A stretch of DNA of 64,000 nucleotides from Halochromatium roseum (GCF_016653315.1 NZ_NHSH01000044.1:87099-151098), one strand, 5' to 3'. Shown: positions 25,075-33,587, numbered from the stretch's first letter. Notes: generated by a model not told the origin, from the sequence alone. Made by a program: numbers and translations.

Positions 25075-26943
25075 TCAAAGCGCCTTGACCTCGGTGACCG
25101 GCGAGAGCTGGCGGAAGATCTGTTCGACGTTGATCTTCACCGCATCCGAGACGAAGCCGTTATCGCGGAAGACGACGCGCAGGGGCTCATGGCCGGCCAG
25201 CTCCTTGACCAGCTCCTCGGTCACGCCGCGCTCGAAACAGGCGACCAGAGCGTTGTCGTCGACGAAGAACACCGTCTTGCCCTGCAGGGTCTCGCGGCGG
25301 ATCGGTAGGGTCAGGTCCACGCCCCAGTCGACCAGCACCTGGAACAGCAGGTCTTCATCGCTGCGGTCCTCCTTGACGTTGTCGACCATGTCGAGCAGGT
25401 CGGACTGTTTGACCTCGTCGGGGCGGTAGTAGACGTCCTTCATGTTTGAGGTGTCGACCTTGAGGACGCGAAAGCCAACATCTCGGTTCCAGTCGGGGTG
25501 GCATTCGCCTTCGAGGATCTTTTTGCCGGCTCGGCGGATGCGCTCCCGAGAGATCTGAGCAATATTCGTGAATGTTGTTCCGGCGAGGTCGTTTTGTCTC
25601 TTCAGCTTTTCAGGCCACTGTACTTGAATGAATTTAAATCCTAAGTTTTTCTCTGCATTGCTCTCCAGTACAGCATGAGCAAAGCTTGATGAACCGGCAA
25701 AAAAGTCAATCACAACGCCACCGTTACCGAACGTCTCCAGAAGGCGTCTCATGAGGCGAACGGGTTTAGGTGTATCGAAAGGGGAAGCACCGTCGAAGAG
25801 TTCCTTCATCTCAAGAGTTGCCTCCTTGTTGTGCCCCGCCTTTTCATAATCCCACCATGTATGCGGTGTTGTCGTTGCCTCTTTTTCCTCCAAATACGAC
25901 TTAAGCATTGGGCGAGCAGAACCATCGACACCCCACCATATCCGCTCCTCCCTTACCCATTCGTTGAATTGCGCCTCATTGCAGCGCCAGTAACGATTAG
26001 GTGGAGGCCTAAACTCCTGTCCATTTCTAAAAATCGTGAAAAGACCCGCTTGGTAAGGCTTACTCGCTGACAAATCTTGTGCTCGCCATCTCCCTCTAGG
26101 ATCATTGTCCGGATTTTTATACGCTTGGAGTTGTTCCTCCGTCAGTGGCCACTTCTGAACCTTCGCATCTGCAGCACTCTTAGAATAGACGTGTATAAAG
26201 TCGTGCATGTCTGATATGTGTCGCGCTGTAACATTTGCGACGTATCTCTTTTGCCACGCAAGAGTCGCGACAAAATTCTCTTCGCCGAAAATTTCATTCA
26301 TGACTTTCTTGAGATTTGCTGACTCGCCATCGTCGATTGAAACACAGATGAATCCAGTTTTTGATAGCAAGTTTCTTGCAACCTTGAGGCGCGAATAGAT
26401 CATCGATAGCCAATCCGAATGAAAACGGCCATTAGACTCTAGATTCGCGACCATGCGGTTGCCGATGTCATCAGCTTGTAGCGACTTGATGAGAAACTCT
26501 TCTGCTGATTTCGAAAAATCATCGTCATAGACGAAATCATTACCAGTATTGTAGGGTGGGTCGATAAATATTAACTGTACTTCACCAAGAAATGGCTCCT
26601 GTAGTATCTTTAGAGCCTCAAGATTATCTCCTTCGATAAATAGGTTCTCAGTTGAATGAAAGCGGACACTTTCTCCCTCATCAAGCCGTAAAGTTTTCGC
26701 AATTGGAGCATTGGCTGCAGCCAACGCTTCCCGCTTACCCGGCCAATCCAACCGATACCGCTCCTGCGGCCCCTCCACGACATGGTCGCTCAACTCCTGC
26801 TTGAGCTGATCGAAATCCACCGCCAAACGCAGCTTTCCCGTCGCTTCATCGCGCGCCTCAGTCACACAGCCGGGGAACAACTCGCGGAGCTTCGCGATGT
26901 TGTCTTGGCTCAGGTCGGGGCTGTGCATTTTCAGTTTGTCCAT
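25075..26943 (-). CDS. mod: type III DNA methyltransferase, Mod subunit
   Basis: A 622-residue adenine-N6 methyltransferase that recognises the type III target and modifies one strand. It shows motif IV DPPYNTGNDF and the SAM motif as VIDFFAGSSSFAHAVLE, in the beta-class order. ATG 26943 (MDKLKMHSPDLSQDNIAKL) has a GAGGAAAG ribosome site; a longer in-frame extension to 27045 lacks family similarity. The middle (about 25560-26690, including the target recognition part) is clearly more AT-rich than both ends, which suggests domain exchange. It is transcribed toward res, with cargo genes between. Confidence 0.94.
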   Translation of the reverse strand: MDKLKMHSPDLSQDNIAKLRELFPGCVTEARDEATGKLRLAVDFDQLKQELSDHVVEGPQERYRLDWPGKREALAAANAPIAKTLRLDEGESVRFHSTENLFIEGDNLEALKILQEPFLGEVQLIFIDPPYNTGNDFVYDDDFSKSAEEFLIKSLQADDIGNRMVANLESNGRFHSDWLSMIYSRLKVARNLLSKTGFICVSIDDGESANLKKVMNEIFGEENFVATLAWQKRYVANVTARHISDMHDFIHVYSKSAADAKVQKWPLTEEQLQAYKNPDNDPRGRWRAQDLSASKPYQAGLFTIFRNGQEFRPPPNRYWRCNEAQFNEWVREERIWWGVDGSARPMLKSYLEEKEATTTPHTWWDYEKAGHNKEATLEMKELFDGASPFDTPKPVRLMRRLLETFGNGGVVIDFFAGSSSFAHAVLESNAEKNLGFKFIQVQWPEKLKRQNDLAGTTFTNIAQISRERIRRAGKKILEGECHPDWNRDVGFRVLKVDTSNMKDVYYRPDEVKQSDLLDMVDNVKEDRSDEDLLFQVLVDWGVDLTLPIRRETLQGKTVFFVDDNALVACFERGVTEELVKELAGHEPLRVVFRDNGFVSDAVKINVEQIFRQLSPVTEVKAL

Positions 26944-27040
26944 GTCTCTTTCCTCAATCCGGTTGCTTAACTCGGTTCGATAGCAGGCATAGCGGGCTAG
27001 GATTGAATCAAAGGCGCGTTCGGCCGCGCTGCCTAGCTTG

Positions 27041-27068
27041 ACCATTTTCGTAACGCCACGAAAATGGT
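27041..27068. promoter_or_regulatory. perfect 11-bp inverted repeat upstream of mod
   Basis: ACCATTTTCGT (27041-27051), a 6-base loop, then ACGAAAATGGT. It lies about 100 bases upstream of the mod ATG and 170 bases past the end of the HicB-like gene. There is no T-run, so an operator (for example for a C-protein or antitoxin-like regulator) is more likely than a terminator. The rest of 26944-27237 holds no gene I can support. Confidence 0.55.
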
Positions 27069-27237
27069 TTCTTGGGTACGCAACCTGTTGTTTCGCAGAA
27101 CTTAATGGCGTGCATTATGGTCGTCTGAAAGTCTCCCCGCGCGCATGGCTAAGCGGCTCTTGAGGGTCATGGGTGAACGCAAAGCCCGCCAGAACCAGTT
27201 GGACGAGCGCGTAACCGGCATCGCTTCAAGCAACTCG

Positions 27238-27477
27238 TTAGGCAACCTCTGCTAATTTTTGTACGACGCCTTTACCATAAGTTGAGGGCGGCAATGGTTT
27301 TCCTTCTCTTTTCCACAAATCGAACCATTCCTCTACGATCTCACAAAGCTCTGAATAAACCTCTTTTTCATCTTCCCCATGACAGCAGGGGCCGATCACA
27401 CCTGGGCATTGGCCGATAAAGCATTGATCTTCATCCGACCATTCAACAATTTTTAAGTATTTTGCACTTTCTTTCAT
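27238..27477 (-). CDS. HicB-like antitoxin family protein, no HicA seen
   Basis: A 79-residue protein with the partial RNase-H-like HicB fold (KYLKIVEWSDEDQCFIGQCP, then CHGEDEKEVYSELCEIVEEW). HicA toxins are about 60 residues with a GWY-type motif; none is present next to it. Such solitary HicB-like genes are seen inside type III and helicase-DUF4391 loci. Its ATG overlaps the stop of a 40-codon gene upstream. Confidence 0.8.
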   Translation of the reverse strand: MKESAKYLKIVEWSDEDQCFIGQCPGVIGPCCHGEDEKEVYSELCEIVEEWFDLWKREGKPLPPSTYGKGVVQKLAEVA

Positions 27478-27596
27478 TGTTTTGCTTCTCGAATTTTCTG
27501 CGCCACTTCTTTTTCTTGGTAAGACTTTGCATCGTCCACAGGTTGGCTAGGCGCGTCAATGTGGCCATCTAGCCGCTGAATCGCATCTGATTTCAT
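27474..27596 (-). CDS. 40-residue hypothetical protein between DUF4391 and HicB-like genes
   Basis: A 40-codon frame (MKSDAIQRLDGHIDAPSQ ... VAQKIREAKQ). Its ATG overlaps the DUF4391 stop and its stop overlaps the HicB-like ATG, both as ATGA. This double overlap is the main support that it is translated. It is hydrophilic and of no known family. Confidence 0.5.
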   Translation of the reverse strand: MKSDAIQRLDGHIDAPSQPVDDAKSYQEKEVAQKIREAKQ

Positions 27597-28324
27597 CTGA
27601 TCAGTCCCTCAAGTTCCTGCTTGGCCGCACGCAGCTCAGCATTGATAGCGACGCGTTTGTTGAACTGCTTCTCGCGTGCCAGCTGCGCTTTGATACGCTC
27701 GACCTCGCGGGTCTTCGCCTTGACGGCCTCGGCCTGTGCGATACGCGCCCCAAGCGACACCGCCTCGGCGCGCGTTATCTGATCAGCATAGCCTTCCGGG
27801 GCCTCGGCCACACCCGTCGCAGCGCCCGAGCCTGCTCCGGACACCTGCCGCTCCACCAGCGGGCTCAGCAGCCGCTCGTAGAGTGCCCCGAGATTCGTCG
27901 CGACCGGTAACGGTTCGCGGAGCGTCTCCCCGGGCAACCACTCCGTCTCGAAATAGTCGCCGATGACCCAGCGCGTGCGGTCGGCTTCGCTGGGCCGTTT
28001 CCAAGCAGCCGCCAGCTTGATCCGCTCGCCATGGGACAGCTCAAAGATCAGCGGAAAGGGAATCGCCTTGTCGATCGCGCGCAGCAGCTCCCGGTCCAGC
28101 ACCGCCGTCTTCTGGACGATACGAAACACTTGGATCTCGGCCACGGCATCCGTCGCCGCCAGGTTGATGGTCTCGGGGGCCAGCTTGTGCGACCAGAGGA
28201 TCTGTTCGACCTCGCGCACGAAGCCTTCCTTCAGCGCCCGGTTGGCGCTGGCGTGCTCATAGAGCTTGGCCTTCGGGACCACGCGGCCGAATGCCGCGGC
28301 GTCTGGCCACGCATAGAGCGTCAT
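27593..28324 (-). CDS. DUF4391 domain protein
   Basis: A 243-residue protein with the DUF4391 pattern (LYAWPDAAAFGRVVPKAKLY, then VEQILWSHKLAPETINL and FELSHGERIKLAAAWKR). A C-terminal basic coiled-coil follows (residues ~190-243). DUF4391 genes usually lie between a SNF2-type helicase and a type III-like mod/res pair; here they lie next to a remnant of that helicase. Function is unknown; the context says phage defence. Confidence 0.88.
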   Translation of the reverse strand: MTLYAWPDAAAFGRVVPKAKLYEHASANRALKEGFVREVEQILWSHKLAPETINLAATDAVAEIQVFRIVQKTAVLDRELLRAIDKAIPFPLIFELSHGERIKLAAAWKRPSEADRTRWVIGDYFETEWLPGETLREPLPVATNLGALYERLLSPLVERQVSGAGSGAATGVAEAPEGYADQITRAEAVSLGARIAQAEAVKAKTREVERIKAQLAREKQFNKRVAINAELRAAKQELEGLIR

Positions 28325-28460
28325 GCGTCGCCCCCTTCGATGACGAGAAAGGCGATCAGCTCGAAGTCGTCGAGCCCCTGCATGGTGGTGGTGAGCGCGG
28401 TGGTGCGGCCACCGCCGAACAGGCTCTCAATGTCCTGCTCCTCTTGCCGAGGAGCTTCAT
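28321..28460 (-). pseudogene. C-terminal remnant of the SNF2-type helicase of the DUF4391 locus
   Basis: The minus frame APRQEEQDIESLFGGGRTTA continues as TTTMQGLDDFELIAFLVIE and stops at 28321, overlapping the DUF4391 start. This is how helicases in DUF4391 loci end. Upstream of about 28490 the similarity is lost, so some 900 or more residues are deleted. 28491-28665 holds no gene I can support. Confidence 0.6.
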
Positions 28461-28665
28461 GCTGGAGCCTCCATGACGCTAGCCCAGGAAGCGACGATTG
28501 GCGTTACAGGCAAGGTACTGCACAGATCGAGCCCGGAACGGGAGTGGCTGCAACGCTTGAGAGCTGTCACGCTGGTGCTGGAGGAGTTGCCTTTCGGTGG
28601 GGTGGCCCGTACCGGCAAGCTCGGCACACCAACGCGTAAGCTGCTCTGGTTCACCAACTACCGCG

Positions 28666-29121
28666 TCACCGAGCACTGGCAAGGCCAGCTGGAGGCGGCG
28701 CCGTTGGCGATGACGTCGGCGGCTCCTGAGCGGTGAGATAGGCGCTGTAGCGTTGATCGCTCTCCATGATGTGGTCACGCAGCCAGTCGCTGAGGAAGTT
28801 CATCAGGTCGATCGAGAGGCCCAACTTGCCGCGCTCGAAATCATCCTGGAAGGCCTTGACCTTGAAGATAAAGCGAGCGTGCTCTTGCTTATGCGCCGCA
28901 GCATCGGGATAGCCATGCGCGACGAAGAGCCGCTCCTCATTGACGAAATGGATGCGGGTATAGCTCACCAGGCCATTGATCACACGCTGCTGCACCGCGC
29001 GGCTGCGCTGCTGACGCATGGCGTCGTGCAAGGCGTTGATCATAGCGATGAGCTTCTTGTGCTCGGCATCGATCGAATCGACCTGCACACTGAAGCGATC
29101 GTCCCACTGCAGCAAAGGCAT
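28666..29121 (-). CDS. bacteriohemerythrin
   Basis: A 151-residue non-heme di-iron O2-binding protein. The iron ligands are visible: SIDAEHKKLIAMINALHD, TRIHFVNEERLF, HKQEHARFIFK and LSDWLRDHIMESD. The start MPLLQWDDRFSVQVDSID at ATG 29121 is the family start. A Pro/Ala/Ser tail of about 20 residues ends it. In purple bacteria these proteins buffer oxygen for oxygen-sensitive enzymes; that role is inferred. Confidence 0.95.
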   Translation of the reverse strand: MPLLQWDDRFSVQVDSIDAEHKKLIAMINALHDAMRQQRSRAVQQRVINGLVSYTRIHFVNEERLFVAHGYPDAAAHKQEHARFIFKVKAFQDDFERGKLGLSIDLMNFLSDWLRDHIMESDQRYSAYLTAQEPPTSSPTAPPPAGLASAR

Positions 29122-29485
29122 CACACACTCCGGATCTGAGATCAACCACCGCCGCGCGCAGGCCTTGGGCGCAAGCAGCACGACAGCGGCAACGAGGACA
29201 CAAGCGTCTATGACAGCAACATTATGCAGCAAGGCGCAAACGCTGGGGCGGCGCATTATTTGCGAAGAAGAGCATGCAGCCGGGCGCGGCAGCGTCGCTC
29301 AGCGGGCGTTGGAGTGTTATTTTTAGCGAGGGACTTCGCAGCTGCCGCGGCCAGATTGTGCTTATCAGGGGACGGGACATGGCGACAGCGAAGAGGGAGG
29401 GGTGACGACGGCAGCGCTAGGGTTTGGCGTCGACTCTGGACGCAATGCGATCAGTAACAAGCAAACGAAAAAGAGCACTGAGGAT
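29122..29485. other. 364-bp divergent intergenic region
   Basis: Separates bacteriohemerythrin and comFB, which point away from each other. No protein or RNA gene is seen, and no clear promoter pair can be called by eye. Confidence 0.4.
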
Positions 29486-29761
29486 ATGAGCTTTCAGTCT
29501 ATTCGCAATTACTATGAGCAACTGGTTGTTGACCATCTGATTGATGATCTGGCACCTGAACTGGATATCACAGATGATGACCTGCTCGCCGATATCGCCT
29601 GCTTGGCGCTGAATAACCTTCCCGCCCGCTATATCCGTCATGAGGTTGATATGGCATTTTTCCTGACCCCGGGAGAACGTGAACGCATGCGCGAACGGGT
29701 GGCAGGGGAAACCCGCAAAGCGGCGGAACGCGTGATCGCTGACGGTGGTCAGCGCAGATAG
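29486..29761 (+). CDS. late competence development ComFB family protein
   Basis: A 91-residue protein (MSFQSIRNYYEQLVVDHLID, then DIACLALNNLPARYIRHEVD and MAFFLTPGERERMRERV). This is the ComFB pattern; members bind cyclic dinucleotides in cyanobacteria or influence motility and competence. ATG 29486 has a GAGGAT site. A PAS-histidine kinase gene follows after 118 bases on the same strand. Confidence 0.88.
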   Translation: MSFQSIRNYYEQLVVDHLIDDLAPELDITDDDLLADIACLALNNLPARYIRHEVDMAFFLTPGERERMRERVAGETRKAAERVIADGGQRR

Positions 29762-29879
29762 CAGCGGCCATGGAAAGCACAATCAAGTAGCAGGCGACAC
29801 CGAGCAGGGTATCAATCCGGGCAGGTTGCGCTATCTTTAGCGTAGGTGCTCCCGCATGAGAAAACAGAGGAGGCCGGCG

Positions 29880-32186
29880 ATGGACGAGGACGCACAGGCG
29901 TTGGCCCACAGCATCGTCGAGACGGTGCGCGAACCCTTGCTGATCTTGGATGCCGACCTACGGGTGCGGCAGGCCAACCGCGCCTTCTACCATCTCTTCC
30001 AGGTTGCCCCTGAGCAGACCGAGGGGTGCTTGCTCCACGACCTGGGCAATGGGCAGTGGAACATCCCCCACCTGCGCCGCCTGCTTGAGGACATCCTGCC
30101 CAAGCACCAGGTATTCAATGACCTTGAGGTGACGCACGCCTTCCCTGGTATCGGCCCCAAGGTGATGCGGCTCAACGCCCGTCGGCTGCGCCAGGCCGGC
30201 AGTGAGCTGATCCTGCTGGCGATTGAAGATGTGACCGAGCAGCGCCGGCTGGCGTCAGAGCGGCGGGCCATCGAGACGCGTTTTAGCACGCTGGTGAAGC
30301 ACTTGCAGGACCATGCCATCTTCACCCTCGACCTCGACGGTCGGGTGACCAGCTGGAACCAGGCCGCCGAGCACGTGCTCGGCTACCGCGAGAGCGAGGT
30401 GCTCGGGCAGTACTTCGGCTTCATCTTCACCGCCGAGGAGCGCCAACAGGGCGCTCCCGAGAGCGAGCTTGAGACCGCGCGCGCGCAGGGCCGCGCCGAG
30501 GACGAGCGCTGGCACCTGCGCAAAGACGGCGAGCTGTTCTGGGCGCTGGGCATCCTCAGCGCGCTGCACGACGCCGACACTGGCCTGAGCGGCTATGTCA
30601 AGATCCTGCGCGACATGACCGCGCGCAAGCGTGCCGAGGCAGCGCTCTCGGAGAGCGAGGCACGCCTGACCTTCGCCTTGGAGACCAGTCATACCGGCAC
30701 TTGGGATCTCGATCTGATCGACCACACAGCGCATCGCTCGCTCGAGCACGATCGCATCTTCGGTTACGACCATCTGCTGCCGCGCTGGACCTATGAGATG
30801 TTCCTGGAGCACGTGGTCCCGGAAGACCGAGCCGAGGTGGATCGCTGCTTTCGCGAGGCGACCGCGGCCAAGCGCGACTGGAGCTTCACTTGCCGCATTC
30901 AGCGCAGCGACGGCGCCATCCGCTGGATCTGGGCCGCGGGTCGCCATTACCCCTGTGCCGCGGCCGAGCCGCGCAAGCTGATCGGTGTCGTTCAGGACAT
31001 CACCGAGCACAAACAGACCGAGCAGGCGTTGCAGGAGAGCCAGGCGCAGCTGCGCCAGCTGGCCAGCGAGCTGAGCCAGGCGGAGCTGCGCGAGCGCAAG
31101 CGCCTGGCCGGGCTCGTGCACGACCATCTGCAACAGCTGATCGTGGCGGCGAGCATCCAAGTCAGCACGCTCACGCGCAGCGATGTCGGCGAGCGACGCG
31201 TGAGCCTGCGCGAGAGCGCCCAGAGCCTGAGCGAGATCCTCAACGAGATGTTGGTGGCGGCGCGCACCCTGAGCGTGGAGCTCAGCCCGCCGGTGCTCGA
31301 TGAGACCGGGCTGATCGGGGCGCTGCACTGGCTTGGCGCCCGGCTGCGCAAGCAGCAGCAGTTTGTGCTCAAGCTGCGCGCCGAGCCCGGTGCCGAGCCG
31401 GCCAGCACCGACTTGCGCTTCATGCTGTTTGAGGCCGTGCGAGAGTTGCTGCTCAATGTGGTCAAGTACGCCGGCGTCGGCGAGGCCGAGGTGGTACTGC
31501 GCCGTCCCGACGCGGACAGGATCGAGATCCAGGTGCGCGATCAGGGCCAGGGCTTTGACCCTGCGCAGGTGCAGGCCCGCCCGCTCGATGAGACCGGCTT
31601 TGGGCTGTTCAGCATCCGCGAGCGCCTGGCGCATCTGGGCGGGACGATGACCATCGAGAGCGCCCCCGGACAGGGCACCCGGGTGACGCTGCGCATCGCG
31701 GCCCCGGCCCAACGGCCGGCGAGCGAGCTGTCGACAGCGGCGCACGCTGTCGACAACGCACCGACACTGCGCTTCCGCCACCCGCGGTCGTGCCGGTTGT
31801 TGGTGGTCGATGACCACCCGGTGTTGCGCGAGGGGCTGGTCAGCCTGTTCGACGTTGAGCACGACATCAAGGTGGTGGGCCAGGCCAGCGACGGTCCGGA
31901 GGCGATCCACGCTGCTGCGCAGCTGGCCCCCGACGTGGTGCTGATGGATGTCAACCTGGGGGCCGGGATGGATGGCATTGAGGCCACCCGCCAGATCCGC
32001 GCGGCGCACCCACAGACCCGTGTGATTGGACTCTCGATGCATACTGACGCCTCCGTCGAGGCGGCCATGCGCGAGGCCGGAGCCAGTGCCTATCTGGCTA
32101 AAGGCTGCGCCTTGGAAACCCTGCTGGAGGCGATCCGGGGGGGCTGCGACAACGCTAAGGGACACGAGGACCCGGCACCGGCGTGA
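29880..32186 (+). CDS. hybrid sensor histidine kinase: PAS-PAS-PAS-HisKA_3-HATPase-REC
   Basis: A 768-residue signalling protein with no membrane segment. PAS domains cover about residues 8-110, 135-250 and 265-385 (GRVTSWNQAAEHVLGYRESE is a clear PAS core). A NarX/HisKA_3-type dimerisation helix carries the phospho-acceptor His near residue 414 (RLAGLVHDHLQQLIVAA). The HATPase has GFGLFSIRERLAHLGG. A NarL-type receiver ends it (VVDDHPVLREGL; phospho-Asp near 690 in VLMDVNLG). No output DNA-binding domain follows. ATG 29880 has a strong AGGAGG site, better than the in-frame ATG at 29856. The input signal is unknown. Confidence 0.92.
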   Translation: MDEDAQALAHSIVETVREPLLILDADLRVRQANRAFYHLFQVAPEQTEGCLLHDLGNGQWNIPHLRRLLEDILPKHQVFNDLEVTHAFPGIGPKVMRLNARRLRQAGSELILLAIEDVTEQRRLASERRAIETRFSTLVKHLQDHAIFTLDLDGRVTSWNQAAEHVLGYRESEVLGQYFGFIFTAEERQQGAPESELETARAQGRAEDERWHLRKDGELFWALGILSALHDADTGLSGYVKILRDMTARKRAEAALSESEARLTFALETSHTGTWDLDLIDHTAHRSLEHDRIFGYDHLLPRWTYEMFLEHVVPEDRAEVDRCFREATAAKRDWSFTCRIQRSDGAIRWIWAAGRHYPCAAAEPRKLIGVVQDITEHKQTEQALQESQAQLRQLASELSQAELRERKRLAGLVHDHLQQLIVAASIQVSTLTRSDVGERRVSLRESAQSLSEILNEMLVAARTLSVELSPPVLDETGLIGALHWLGARLRKQQQFVLKLRAEPGAEPASTDLRFMLFEAVRELLLNVVKYAGVGEAEVVLRRPDADRIEIQVRDQGQGFDPAQVQARPLDETGFGLFSIRERLAHLGGTMTIESAPGQGTRVTLRIAAPAQRPASELSTAAHAVDNAPTLRFRHPRSCRLLVVDDHPVLREGLVSLFDVEHDIKVVGQASDGPEAIHAAAQLAPDVVLMDVNLGAGMDGIEATRQIRAAHPQTRVIGLSMHTDASVEAAMREAGASAYLAKGCALETLLEAIRGGCDNAKGHEDPAPA

Positions 32187-32246
32187 ACCTCAACGGCACT
32201 TTAGCATCGGGCATGCGGGTGCTGCGCGAGGCGCATGAGCAGCACC

Positions 32247-32924
32247 TCAGCTCTCGCCAAGCGCTAACTCGATCCGACGCAGTGGTGACCAACCGCTGAC
32301 TGACTTGCCTGCTGAGGCTTGCGCTGGTGCGGTGTCGAGCTGAGCCTGATGCGCGTCTCGAAGTTGTGCCAGCAGCTGCCGCCAAAGCTCCGCATAACAA
32401 CGCCCATCGATCGGATGCCGCTCATCAGGCGCGACATCGGCCAGCGGCCCGAGGACGAAGGCATAGTGCAGGATCTCTTCACGCGGCAGGCGATAGCCGT
32501 CGATCTCACCGACAAGATCGCCGTAGGTCAGCAGGTCAAGGTCGAGGGTGCGTGGCGCGAAGCGCTCGCCTGCTTGCTCGCCTGCTTGCTCGCATGTTCG
32601 CACGCCTGTGCGCTTATCTGTTCGCTCAGCTGCTCGCTCGCCTTCAGGCTCCCTACTCCGCTCACGGCCGTGCTCGGCTTCGATGCGACGCAGTAGGGCT
32701 CGGATCTCGCCCACCCTCAGCGCTGTCTCGATTCCAGCGACGAGGTTCAGAAAGGGACTGCCGTCAAACCCGACCGCCTCGGTCTCATAGACCGGCGACA
32801 GGATCAGCGGGCCGAAGGCTTGACGCAGCCCCTGAACCCCACCGCGGATAGAAGCCTCCCGCTCCAGGTTGCTACCCAGGCTGATCCAGCAGCGGCGGAT
32901 TACCGGGAATCTCACGCGATTCAT
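32247..32924 (-). CDS. folK: 2-amino-4-hydroxy-6-hydroxymethyldihydropteridine pyrophosphokinase FolK with repeat-derived insertion
   Basis: Transfers pyrophosphate from ATP to the pterin in folate synthesis. It shows CWISLGSNLEREASI, SPVYETEAVGF, FLNLVAGIETAL, APRTLDLDLLTYGD and LPREEILHYAFVLGPLADV. An insertion of about 35 residues (ERAAERTDKRTGVRTCEQAG and onward) splits the region before APRTLDLDL; it is encoded by short tandem repeats (32564-32645). ATG 32924 is chosen; an in-frame start 6 codons upstream exists. folB lies upstream on the same strand. Confidence 0.93.
   Translation of the reverse strand: MNRVRFPVIRRCWISLGSNLEREASIRGGVQGLRQAFGPLILSPVYETEAVGFDGSPFLNLVAGIETALRVGEIRALLRRIEAEHGRERSREPEGERAAERTDKRTGVRTCEQAGEQAGERFAPRTLDLDLLTYGDLVGEIDGYRLPREEILHYAFVLGPLADVAPDERHPIDGRCYAELWRQLLAQLRDAHQAQLDTAPAQASAGKSVSGWSPLRRIELALGES
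32564..32645. repeat. degenerate 8-12-bp tandem repeats inside folK
   Basis: Plus-strand units of the type CTCGCCTGCTTG and GCTCGC repeat with drift over about 80 bases. They encode the Glu/Arg/Gly/Ala-rich insertion in FolK. Length stays in frame. Confidence 0.75.
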
Positions 32925-32963
32925 GCTCCGGCCTGGCGACACACCATGGACATGCGCCGCGCC

Positions 32964-33410
32964 CTATTGCGCACTCATGCTCGGAGCCGATTCGCGCTCA
33001 TCATCGGCGATACCAGCGCCATCGTTGGCAGCATCGGACCGAGCGCCCATCGCCTCCGACGCGCCTTCTCGCTCGATGATCACGCCCACCCCTTCAGCAT
33101 CTGTCACCGCGCCAACCTTGTTCAAGCTCAGGCGTACCCAGGGCACCGAGAACTCGTTCAGGATGATCGCCGCACAGCGCTCAGCCAGCGTCTCAACCAG
33201 CTCGAAGCGAGACTCGCCGACAAACTGCTTGAGCCGCTTCGAGACGGCCTTGTAATCCAGCGCATCATCGATCTTGTCGCTGATGGCGCCGCGTCGCACA
33301 TCCGTGCCCATCTCGATGTCGAGCACGACCGGCTGCCGAATCGCCTTCTCCCAGTCATAGATGCCGATGACGGTCTCGATCCGCAGCCCCTTGATGAAAA
33401 CGATATCCAT
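32964..33410 (-). CDS. folB: dihydroneopterin aldolase FolB
   Basis: Cleaves dihydroneopterin in folate synthesis. ATG 33410 gives the family start MDIVFIKGLRIETVIGIYDW. Catalytic-region segments ALDYKAVSKRLKQFV, ELVETLAERCAAII and VRLSLNKVGAVTDAEGVGV are present. The protein is 148 residues, longer than usual by an Ala/Ser/Asp-rich tail of about 30. folK follows on the same strand after 39 bases; plsY is divergent. Confidence 0.94.
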   Translation of the reverse strand: MDIVFIKGLRIETVIGIYDWEKAIRQPVVLDIEMGTDVRRGAISDKIDDALDYKAVSKRLKQFVGESRFELVETLAERCAAIILNEFSVPWVRLSLNKVGAVTDAEGVGVIIEREGASEAMGARSDAANDGAGIADDERESAPSMSAQ

Positions 33411-33587
33411 GCCTTTGGTGCCCCCTATTGTTGTCCGCTTGTTGTCCGCGCTCCGCTGCGCCATCGAATCATGGCAGGCATTCTGGCGCCCTGATCAGTA
33501 TTTGCAAGCCACCGATCGCGTATGCACTCGCGTTCGGCCCGCGCAAGGCTTGACCGCAGCCATCCCGAACCCGTCAAATGCCGCTCC

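Noticed and set aside
26944..27045. 34-codon N-terminal extension of mod
   Set aside because: The downstream ATG 26943 has a strong ribosome site and matches the family start; the extension begins inside the inverted repeat.
28473..28736. 87-codon plus-strand frame between the helicase remnant and bacteriohemerythrin
   Set aside because: It overlaps the 3' end of bacteriohemerythrin, and its protein matches nothing I know. It may be a real fragment but cannot be supported.
30255..32165. 636-codon open frame opposite the hybrid histidine kinase
   Set aside because: It is the complement of the kinase gene. Its protein is an Ala/Leu/His/Gln-rich shadow with no domain, whereas the plus strand has full PAS, kinase and receiver motifs.
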